NCBI GenBank assembly: GCA_024404335.1
Contig: JAKSQA010000055.1
Coordinates: 1 to 6,773 of the forward strand
Reading direction: 5' to 3'
DNA length: 6,773 nt
Source: Mailhella sp.
GTDB taxonomy: Bacteria > Desulfobacterota > Desulfovibrionia > Desulfovibrionales > Desulfovibrionaceae
Part shown: positions 1-5,603 of the stretch, piece after piece
How the letters are laid out: each line of letters starts with the position of its first letter
Position numbering within the stretch: position 1 is the stretch's first letter
Position numbers and translations under genes: made by a program
The notes under the pieces: model-generated
Seen by the model: the letters and a program-made list of their open reading frames with translations, nothing else
The model's database searches: none
Told to the model about the DNA's origin: nothing

Positions 1-62
1 TTATGAATCGTGCTACCACATAGGAACGCATTCCCGTCGTCCTCGCGGATTCCGTTGCGGAC

Positions 63-509
63 ATGCTGGCCGACAGCGTGACCGGAGACGTGCGCCTTCT
101 GGAGAGCTGCCTCCACAACCTGCTTCTCCAGGCAAGGATATCGGGCCAGGAGGTGACGGAGGAGATGGCCATGGAGGTCATCAGGACCGTCGCCCGCGTG
201 AAGCCGAGCCTCGGTCTAGACGAGATCATCTCCCTGGTGTGCCGCAGCTTCGACCTCACGCTGAACCAGCTTGCGTCGAAATCCCGCCGGCAGGAGCTAG
301 TCGTGGCCCGCAATACGGCGTTCTTCCTTCTGCGCAAGCATACCGACCTCACGCTGGAGCAGATCGGCGAGCGTTTCAACCGCAGGCATTCGACGGTGAT
401 CAAGGGCATCACTTCCGCTGAGAACGAGATGAAGCGGCATTCGGCTCTCGGCGGCCAGATCGAACATGCGGTGAACCTGATCGAGCGCTCTTCGAAGGCG
501 AGGGGATGA
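63..509 (+). CDS. DnaA-like protein, C-terminal part (sensor 2 and DNA-binding domain IV), truncated or interrupted upstream
   Basis: DnaA-family proteins bind DnaA boxes and, in full-length form, melt the origin with an AAA+ domain. Only the C-terminal end is seen here. Residues 8–24 (GDVRLLESCLHNLLLQA) match the sensor-2 helix of the AAA+ lid, with the conserved Arg at 11. Residues 53–116 match domain IV, the helix-turn-helix region, including SRRQELVVARN at 74–84 and the signature segment FNRRHSTVIKGI at 105–116. The Walker A and B motifs are absent. The ATG at 63 is the first available start but has no clear ribosome binding site. The same frame reads ERIPVVLADSVAD from base 24 to 62, which still looks DnaA-like, and then meets TAG at 21–23. 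The true gene therefore probably extended further upstream and is broken, or the edge sequence is faulty. DnaA-like identity is strong; whether it is functional is unclear. A second, non-origin dnaA paralogue is possible. Confidence 0.75.
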   Translation: MLADSVTGDVRLLESCLHNLLLQARISGQEVTEEMAMEVIRTVARVKPSLGLDEIISLVCRSFDLTLNQLASKSRRQELVVARNTAFFLLRKHTDLTLEQIGERFNRRHSTVIKGITSAENEMKRHSALGGQIEHAVNLIERSSKARG

Positions 510-512
510 CGG

Positions 513-528
513 TGCGGCGGGGGCCGCA
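513..528. terminator. GC-rich hairpin between convergent genes, possible terminator
   Basis: A perfect inverted repeat, TGCGGC / GCCGCA, encloses a GGGG loop, and one wobble pair plus one GC pair can extend the stem outward. It lies in the 33-base gap between the stop of the DnaA-like gene (507–509) and the stop of the minus-strand permease (543–545), where a shared terminator would be expected. There is no T-run on either side, so it does not meet the standard intrinsic-terminator pattern. It may be only a GC-rich chance hairpin. Confidence 0.3.
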
Positions 529-542
529 TCCGCAGCCCTGCC

Positions 543-1499
543 CTATCCGCCGGGCTGAAGCCGGCGGCGGAGGCGTGATGCCCTGAGCGCGGGCACCATG
601 GATGTGATCGATGCAAGGAGCATGACGGCTATCCCCGCCCACATACCTGCAGGTATGGCCTCCCCCAGGACGGCCATGGCGAGCATGGGGGCGAGCACGG
701 GCTTGAAGAAGAAGGGGATTGACCCGGTGACGGGCGATGTCATCTCTATGCCCTTGAAGTGGCATGCGAACCCGCCTGCAGTGACGAATACGCATATATA
801 CAGGAATGCCGGAATGTTGGAAGCCGTGTATCCCTCGATGAAGGGAATGCGTGCGAACATTCCGAGCCCGGCGGAATCCAGGGCTCCGGCGATGGGCGGA
901 ACATGCGATGCCGCCATGATGACAAGCATCTCCGCGCTTGCGGCAAGGCAGATGAACGATGTGGAGGCCAGCGCGCCGTATGTGGTGCAGAGCCGCTTGC
1001 CCAGGACGACATAGAGGGCGAACAGGGCCGCCGATGCCAGCACGAGGACCACGCCCGACATGTCCGGCCTGGCATGGAGGGGATCGATGATCAGGAATGC
1101 CCCGACGGCTTCCAGGACGAGGGCGGCGACATGCTCGCGCGTCAGGGCCTCTTTCCGGATGAGGAAGGCGAATGCAAAGACGAGTATCGGGTTGCAGCTG
1201 AACAGCACGCTTATGACGGAGGCCGGCGCCCTGAGAATCGAGCACTGGTAGAGCATCATGCTGACGACGAGCCCCGTGAATGCGAGCCGGGCGAATTCCG
1301 CCCAGGCCGCCGCGGGGATGCTTATGCCCTTCCGCCTGATGGAGCCCAGCGCGAACGGCAGGAGGAGAAGACCTCCGATGAGGAAGCGGGTGCAGTTCAT
1401 CTGCATCGGATGGAAGTCCTGCGCCACGGTCTTGAGGGCGACTTCCATGGAACTGAAGAATACGGTGGCCAGGAATATGCAGAGGCAGCCGAGGTTCAT
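543..1499 (-). CDS. DMT superfamily (EamA) permease
   Basis: This is an inner-membrane permease of the drug/metabolite transporter superfamily. Members export or exchange small metabolites such as amino acids, and the substrate here cannot be read from sequence. From the chosen start it is 318 residues, usual for a two-EamA protein. It has about ten hydrophobic helices in two five-helix repeats. The first repeat begins MNLGCLCIFLATVFFSSMEV and contains RFLIGGLLLLPFA. The second ends with the typical run FFFKPVLAPMLAMAVLGEAI, followed by a last helix and an Arg-rich tail (RASRLRRRLQPGG) expected to be cytoplasmic. I chose the ATG at 1497–1499 because AGGGAAG lies just before it. An in-frame ATG at 1521–1523 would add eight polar residues but has no ribosome binding site. 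It lies 46 bases downstream of the phosphodiester-glycosidase gene on the same strand, so the two are probably co-transcribed. Confidence 0.9.
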   Translation of the reverse strand: MNLGCLCIFLATVFFSSMEVALKTVAQDFHPMQMNCTRFLIGGLLLLPFALGSIRRKGISIPAAAWAEFARLAFTGLVVSMMLYQCSILRAPASVISVLFSCNPILVFAFAFLIRKEALTREHVAALVLEAVGAFLIIDPLHARPDMSGVVLVLASAALFALYVVLGKRLCTTYGALASTSFICLAASAEMLVIMAASHVPPIAGALDSAGLGMFARIPFIEGYTASNIPAFLYICVFVTAGGFACHFKGIEMTSPVTGSIPFFFKPVLAPMLAMAVLGEAIPAGMWAGIAVMLLASITSMVPALRASRLRRRLQPGG

Positions 1500-1502
1500 T
1501 GT

Positions 1503-1509
1503 CTTCCCT
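1503..1509 (-). promoter_or_regulatory. Ribosome binding site deciding the permease start
   Basis: On the minus strand AGGGAAG ends three bases before the ATG at 1497–1499, with its AGGG core six bases away. This supports the inner start over the ATG at 1521–1523. The site overlaps a perfect ten-base palindrome, CCCTGCAGGG (1506–1515). Confidence 0.5.
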
Positions 1510-1545
1510 GCAGGGCGCGTCATGCGTGGGCTCTGCGTCAGTCCG

Positions 1546-2415
1546 TCAGGGACGGGAGGCCCGCACGGCGCCGAGGATGTTGGGGAGTTCCAGATTCTCC
1601 CCCATGGAGGAGAGCAGGACGCCTGCGGCGGAGAAGCCGTGGCGCAGCAGTCCGCCGCCGGGGGAGTCCAGGAGAAGCGAGGCCTCCTTGCCGCCCTCCG
1701 TGTACATGGCGGAATTGAGATTGAGCCTGTGGGCGCTTATGGCCCTGACGAATTCGTTTACGGAGACCGGCGAAGCGCAGTGAAGGAAGAGTATGCGCCC
1801 GTTGAGGTCTTCGGCCACTGCGGAGACGGCATGCCTGGGGCCGTTCTCTGGCCAGATCTGGGTGCCGCCGGCTCCCATGAGCCGGAAGTTCTGCACGACG
1901 TTGTCATACAGGGGCAGCAGCCGCTCCCAGTCGTCGCTGAACTTGTCGAGCACGGCGGCCCGCGGCAGTCCGGCCTGACGGGGGCCGCTCACGAAGAAGG
2001 CTCCGTACCGGGAGGCGAAGCGGGGATTGTTCGTCCGGTCGCCGCTGCGCATGTAGCCCGTGGCCGTCTCGTTGTCCTTGAGGTACATGCAGGCGTTGAC
2101 CGCGGCGGCAAGGCCGTAGTCCTCGGCCCAGTTCCTCAGAGGCCTGGGAGGACGGGAGTCCCAGCGGGAGCTCAGGAGGCGGAAGTCGAAATATGCGGTG
2201 TCGAATCGGAGTATGGTGATGAGTATGCCGCTCTGGAATCCGCTGTCGTCTTCCGGCCATGCGGCGGAGGCTGCGTCCAGACCCTTTTCGGGGGATATCC
2301 AGCGCACATCCTCTCCGGGCTGCGTCACGGGGATTTCCATGGCGAAGACGGAAGGAGCAGGAATGAGGAGTGAGAGCAGAAGCGCGGCAGCGGCGCAGAG
2401 CCTTGCGATATCCAT
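1546..2415 (-). CDS. Secreted phosphodiester glycosidase family protein (NAGPA/DUF2233-like)
   Basis: The protein has 289 residues. Residues 1–25 form a signal peptide: short n-region, Ala/Leu-rich core, then PSVFA before a likely cut at 25/26. It should be periplasmic or secreted; no lipobox is seen. The body resembles the phosphodiester glycosidase (NAGPA) fold, whose animal member removes GlcNAc from a phosphodiester-linked sugar; bacterial substrates are mostly unknown. Supporting segments are AVNACMYLKDN (N107, like the family's NAGM/NAGYF), NFRLMGAGG in the middle (like the QSGPMLV region), and NSAMYTEGGKEASLLL near the end (E240-G241-G242, S246). The last corresponds to the family's ALYLDGG..S block, but with Glu where Asp is usual. 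The ATG has only AAGGG one base upstream, so initiation may be weak or nearly leaderless; no other start fits the signal peptide. It is first of a probable two-gene unit with the permease. The family call is fairly firm; the reaction is not. Confidence 0.75.
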   Translation of the reverse strand: MDIARLCAAAALLLSLLIPAPSVFAMEIPVTQPGEDVRWISPEKGLDAASAAWPEDDSGFQSGILITILRFDTAYFDFRLLSSRWDSRPPRPLRNWAEDYGLAAAVNACMYLKDNETATGYMRSGDRTNNPRFASRYGAFFVSGPRQAGLPRAAVLDKFSDDWERLLPLYDNVVQNFRLMGAGGTQIWPENGPRHAVSAVAEDLNGRILFLHCASPVSVNEFVRAISAHRLNLNSAMYTEGGKEASLLLDSPGGGLLRHGFSAAGVLLSSMGENLELPNILGAVRASRP

Positions 2416-2640
2416 GCCCTTATGTAGACCACGGTCGGCGCAAGGGCAAGCGTTTAGTTGCTCCGGAGATCGCTTCAGGCTGCCGTTTCACTTTGGCAGG
2501 CCATGCCCACGAAGACGGCCCCTCCGGCCGCGGACTTGACGGCAGGGAATATTTGGCCTACGCAAATCTTTTCAGCGGACCTCCGGATGCCATGGGGGAA
2601 CTCCCCGCTCCGCCCGGATAGGCGGCGGCCGATGAGGCCG

Positions 2641-2685
2641 AAAGCGTTTTCGCATATTTCATTGATTGAATTCAATTTCTATAGA
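2641..2685 (+). promoter_or_regulatory. AT-rich patch with 12-base palindrome, candidate lysS promoter/operator
   Basis: This stretch is markedly AT-rich in an otherwise GC-rich window and lies 31–75 bases before the lysS start. It contains the perfect palindrome ATTGAATTCAAT (2665–2676), followed by TATAGA (2680–2685), which matches four of six –10 positions. TTCAAT at 2671–2676 is another –10 option. No good –35 is correctly spaced for either, so the exact promoter is uncertain. The palindrome could be an operator for a dimeric regulator or simply a product of AT-richness. Confidence 0.35.
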
Positions 2686-2702
2686 GCCGGGAAGAGCCCG
2701 GC
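2686..2702 (+). promoter_or_regulatory. Hairpin abutting the lysS ribosome binding site
   Basis: A perfect six-base-pair GC stem, GCCGGG / CCCGGC, encloses an AAGAG loop. It ends on the base directly before the AGGAGA ribosome binding site. In the mRNA it would form a stable element right at the 5' edge of the ribosome's landing site, or at the extreme 5' end if transcription starts near 2683–2691. It could affect mRNA stability or initiation. No alternative pairing that masks the AGGAGA was found by eye. Confidence 0.35.
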
Positions 2703-2708
2703 AGGAGA
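2703..2708 (+). promoter_or_regulatory. Ribosome binding site fixing the TTG start of lysS
   Basis: AGGAGA lies seven bases before the TTG at 2716–2718, close to ideal. No ATG in frame near this point has a comparable site. The longer open frame reaching back to 2458 crosses the hairpin-rich spacer and does not look like protein. Confidence 0.7.
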
Positions 2709-2715
2709 GAAGTCC

Positions 2716-4296
2716 TTGGAAGCCCAGAAGAAGACGCGCAAGCCCATCAAGCTTGCATCCAAGTCGGAACATGTGGAATATTTCATGCCCATGCTTGAGA
2801 ATTTCGCCGATCACGGCGAGCTCAACGAAGTGGTGAAGAACTGCGTAGGAAAGGCTTGCGACCTTCTTGACAGCGGGGTTTCCCTCTATCCCAACGATTT
2901 CAGGCGGGAGCATGAGGCGGCCCTCGTCCATGCCGAGTACGAGGCATGCACCGACGACGAGCTGCAGGCGCTCGGCATGACCTTCTCGCTCGCAGGCCGC
3001 ATGATGTCCTCTCGCTCCTTCGGCAAGGTCATCTTCTTCCACCTCATGGACCGTTCCGGCACGCTGCAGTGCTATGCCGAGAAGGCCGTGCTCGGCGAGG
3101 AGGCCTTCGCATCCTTCAAGACGCTTGACGTAGGCGACATCGTCGGCGTCACCGGCGGCCTTTTCCGCACCAAGACGGGTGAGCTTACCCTCAGGTGCGA
3201 TACCGTGCGCCTTCTCAGCAAGTCCTTCCGGGCCCTGCCCGACAAGCACAGCGGCCTTACCGATGTGGAGTCGCGCTACCGCCAGCGCTATGTCGACCTC
3301 ATCATGAATCCCCGCGCCCGCGACATATTCCGCAAGCGTTCCCGTATCGTGAGGGAGTTCCGCCGCTTCATGGAGCAGAAGGGCTTCATGGAAGTGGAGA
3401 CCCCGATGATGCATGCGATCGCCGGCGGCGCGACCGCCCGCCCCTTCGTCACGCACCATAACGCGCTGAATATGGACCTCTACATGCGCATCGCGCCTGA
3501 GCTCTATCTCAAGCGGCTTATCGTCGGCGGCATGGAGAGGGTGTTCGAGATCAACCGCTGCTTCCGCAACGAGGGCATCGACACGCGCCACAACCCCGAG
3601 TTCACAACCTGCGAGTTCTACTGGGCCTATGCGACCTATGAGGACCTCATGGACCTGACGGAGCAGCTCTTCGCGCATATCGCGAGGGAAGTGTGCGGCA
3701 GCACCATCGTCAGCTACCAGGGGAAGGAAATCGACCTCACGCCCGGGCACTGGACCCGCATGTCCTATCATGAGGCGCTGGAGAAGATCGGCGGACACAG
3801 CCCCGAGTTCTATAACGACATGGAGGCGGTGCGCGCCTATCTGCGCGAACATGGCGAACGGTACATGGAAAGCGAGGGTATCGGCAAGCTGCAGTCCCGC
3901 CTGTTCGACCTTGATGTCGAGGAGAAGCTGGTGCAGCCGTCCTTCATCTACGCCTACCCCGCCGAAATCTCCCCGCTGGCCCGCCGGAACGACGAGAACC
4001 CCGAGATCACCGACCGCTTCGAGTTCTTCATCTGCGGCTGCGAATACGGCAACGCATTCTCCGAGCTGAACGATCCCGTCGACCAGCGCCTCCGCTTCGA
4101 GGCGCAGGTCGAGGCGAAGGCCAACGGCGACGAGGAGGCCTGCCCCCTCGACAACGACTATCTCCGCGCCCTGGAGTTCGGCATGCCTCCGACTGCGGGC
4201 GAGGGCATCGGCATCGACAGGCTCACCATGCTCCTCACCGACGAGCCCTCCATCCGCGAGGTCCTGCTCTTCCCGCTGCTCCGTTCCGAGGCCTGA
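2716..4296 (+). CDS. lysS: Lysyl-tRNA synthetase, class II
   Basis: This enzyme attaches lysine to tRNA-Lys in the cytoplasm using ATP, an essential step of translation. From the TTG start it is 526 residues, slightly longer than the roughly 505 usual for bacterial LysRS. The difference is a basic N-terminus (AQKKTRKPIKLASK) before the family segment ELNEVVKNCVGKACDLLDSG. The anticodon-binding OB fold is at about 90–165 and includes SFGKVIFFHLMD at 101–112. Then come GLTDVESRYRQRYVDL, motif 1 around FMEVETPMM, motif 2 as RNEGIDTRHNPEFTTCEFY at 284–302, and motif 3 as GEGIGIDRLTML ending near 506 with the conserved Arg at 502. The lysine-pocket block reads EFFICGCEYGNAFSELND, keeping the Glu and Asn of the usual REIGN motif but with Cys for its Arg. 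It heads a likely operon: no terminator is evident in the 62 bases before lolC/E. Confidence 0.97.
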   Translation: MEAQKKTRKPIKLASKSEHVEYFMPMLENFADHGELNEVVKNCVGKACDLLDSGVSLYPNDFRREHEAALVHAEYEACTDDELQALGMTFSLAGRMMSSRSFGKVIFFHLMDRSGTLQCYAEKAVLGEEAFASFKTLDVGDIVGVTGGLFRTKTGELTLRCDTVRLLSKSFRALPDKHSGLTDVESRYRQRYVDLIMNPRARDIFRKRSRIVREFRRFMEQKGFMEVETPMMHAIAGGATARPFVTHHNALNMDLYMRIAPELYLKRLIVGGMERVFEINRCFRNEGIDTRHNPEFTTCEFYWAYATYEDLMDLTEQLFAHIAREVCGSTIVSYQGKEIDLTPGHWTRMSYHEALEKIGGHSPEFYNDMEAVRAYLREHGERYMESEGIGKLQSRLFDLDVEEKLVQPSFIYAYPAEISPLARRNDENPEITDRFEFFICGCEYGNAFSELNDPVDQRLRFEAQVEAKANGDEEACPLDNDYLRALEFGMPPTAGEGIGIDRLTMLLTDEPSIREVLLFPLLRSEA

Positions 4297-4358
4297 TGCC
4301 GCTGCCGATGAAGCGTGCGGGTAAACGAGAAACATAAACGACAGGATCCGGATACCGT

Positions 4359-5603
4359 ATGGGATTCTCCTCATTCATAGCGGCGCGCTACCTGACATCC
4401 CGCAGCAAGCGCACGTTCATCTCCCTCATCTCGATGATGTCGGTCCTCGGTGTCGCCATAGGCGTCGCGGCGCTCGTCATCGTCATGAGCGTCTACAACG
4501 GCGTGACGACGGAGATGAGGGAGAAGATCCTCGGTGCGAATCCCCATGTGCTGGTTTCGGCCATGAGCCCCGGGGCCTTCGATCCCGGTGAGGGGAAGGC
4601 CGTCACCCCCGTGCTCGACAGGGTGCTTTCCGTGCCGGGTGTGAAGGCTGCGGCGCCCTTCCTGTATGCCGAGGTCCTCTTCTCCACGCCCGGAGGGGCG
4701 ACCGGGCTTGTCGTCCGCGGCATCGATCCGGCGCAGTCCGTGGATGCCATGCCCCTGCTCCGGAACCTGGAATCCGGAACCCCCGGAGACCTTGCCCGCG
4801 CGGAAGGTCCGGCCGGCATGATCGTCGGCAAGGACCTCGCCCGCCGCTTCAGGCTCAGGGTGGGCAGCAGGGTCAGTCTCATGTCGCCTGCAGGTCAGAG
4901 GACTACGGCCGGATTCGTCCCGAAGCTTAAGAGCTTCCGCGTGGCGGGCATATTCAACTCGGGGATGTCCGATTTCGACTCCCGTCTTGCCTATGTGAGC
5001 CTTTCGGCCGCCCAGGAGGTCATGGGATATCCATCGGGGCGCATTTCAGGCATCGAGGCCTTCGTCGACGATCCGTACCGGGCGCAGGACATAGCGCACG
5101 CCGTGGCGGACACTCTCGGGCCTCCGTTCCTCACCCGCAACTGGATAGACATGAACGCCAACCTGTTCGCGGCGCTCCAGCTTGAACGCTTCGGCATGTT
5201 CATCGTGCTTGTCATGGTCATCCTTGTCGGGTCCTTCTCCATCATAACCTCGCTTGTGATGCTCGTCATGGAGAAGACCCGCGACATCGCCATACTGATG
5301 TCGATGGGGGCATCCGCCTCCGCCGTGAGGCGCATATTCATGATGCAGGGCACGATCATCGGCGCGGTCGGAACGGCCATCGGCTATGTGCTTGGGATAG
5401 CGCTCGCGCTGCTCCTTCGGAAATACCAGTTCATCGAGCTTCCTCCGGATGTCTACATGATGGATACGCTTCCGGTCATCATCGACCCCTTCGACCTTCT
5501 TGCCATCGGCGCCGTTTCCATGCTTCTATGCTTCCTGGCGACCATATATCCGGCCCGGAAGGCTGCTTCCCTCATACCTGCCGAGGCGCTGCGCTATGAG
5601 TAG
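4359..5603 (+). CDS. lolC: Lipoprotein-releasing ABC transporter permease, LolC/LolE family
   Basis: This is the inner-membrane permease that, with LolD, lifts outer-membrane-destined lipoproteins out of the inner membrane and hands them to the carrier LolA. At 414 residues it is the normal family length. The cytoplasmic N-terminus MGFSSFIAARYLTSR leads into the first helix at about 20–45, containing the family hallmark MSVLGVAIGVAALVIVMSVYNG (split as MSVLGVAIGVA and ALVIVMSVYNG). A large periplasmic domain follows at about 48–277, with FRVAGIF..GMSDFDSRLAYV resembling other LolC/E proteins. Three more helices lie at about 278–303, 331–353 and 380–403. The coupling segment MEKTRDIAILMSMGAS and the C-terminal YPARKAASLIPAEALRYE are typical. 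AGGA at 4343–4346 is a rather distant ribosome binding site. The gene overlaps lolD by eight bases. It could equally be named lolE or lolF, because only one permease gene is present here. Confidence 0.95.
   Translation: MGFSSFIAARYLTSRSKRTFISLISMMSVLGVAIGVAALVIVMSVYNGVTTEMREKILGANPHVLVSAMSPGAFDPGEGKAVTPVLDRVLSVPGVKAAAPFLYAEVLFSTPGGATGLVVRGIDPAQSVDAMPLLRNLESGTPGDLARAEGPAGMIVGKDLARRFRLRVGSRVSLMSPAGQRTTAGFVPKLKSFRVAGIFNSGMSDFDSRLAYVSLSAAQEVMGYPSGRISGIEAFVDDPYRAQDIAHAVADTLGPPFLTRNWIDMNANLFAALQLERFGMFIVLVMVILVGSFSIITSLVMLVMEKTRDIAILMSMGASASAVRRIFMMQGTIIGAVGTAIGYVLGIALALLLRKYQFIELPPDVYMMDTLPVIIDPFDLLAIGAVSMLLCFLATIYPARKAASLIPAEALRYE

Larger units (their letters stand above)
2416..2715. other. Divergent intergenic region between the glycosidase-like gene and lysS
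   Basis: These 300 bases hold no convincing gene. Open frames cross them on both strands, but none has a ribosome binding site or a recognisable protein. I see no tRNA, SRP RNA, tmRNA or known riboswitch core. For the minus-strand gene there is a poor promoter candidate, TTGCCC (minus strand, 2444–2449), 17 bases from TACATA (2421–2426). For lysS there is a distant candidate, TTGACG at 2536–2541, 17 bases from TACGCA at 2559–2564, whose –10 is weak. The lysS-proximal half is rich in short inverted repeats: TCCGG/CCGGA at 2582–2586 and 2614–2618 enclosing GGGG/CCCC; CGGCC-GATGA-GGCCG at 2626–2640; and CGAAA/TTTCG at 2639–2652. An AT-rich patch and a further hairpin follow and are listed separately. 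Confidence 0.6.

Noticed and set aside
759..1718. Long plus-strand open frame opposite the EamA permease
   Set aside because: The translation is rich in Arg, Gly and acidic residues with no family resemblance, while the minus strand encodes a clear ten-helix permease.
1258..2373. 371-codon plus-strand open frame opposite the glycosidase-like gene
   Set aside because: It crosses two real minus-strand genes and their spacer, has no domain or ribosome binding site, and is best explained as antisense shadow.
2475..2675. 66-codon minus-strand open frame in the intergenic region
   Set aside because: No ribosome binding site and no recognisable protein; too weak to call a gene.
2458..2715. 86-codon N-terminal extension of lysS in the same frame
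   Set aside because: It covers hairpin-rich intergenic DNA, does not resemble LysRS N-termini, and the TTG at 2716 has a near-ideal ribosome binding site.
2416..2715. Possible riboswitch, T-box or small structural RNA
   Set aside because: By eye there is no T-box specifier or antiterminator, no SRP, tmRNA or RNase P core, and no known riboswitch consensus. Only generic hairpins are seen.
4297..4358. Possible terminator or promoter between lysS and lolC/E
   Set aside because: No stable hairpin with a T-run and no spaced –35/–10 pair was found in these 62 bases.
2659..4374. A 571-codon open frame on the minus strand covering the whole of lysS
   Set aside because: It is an antisense shadow of a GC-rich class II synthetase gene, a known effect of codon bias. 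It has low-complexity Leu/Ala/Glu/Gly composition, no recognisable domain and no ribosome binding site, while lysS itself is unmistakable.
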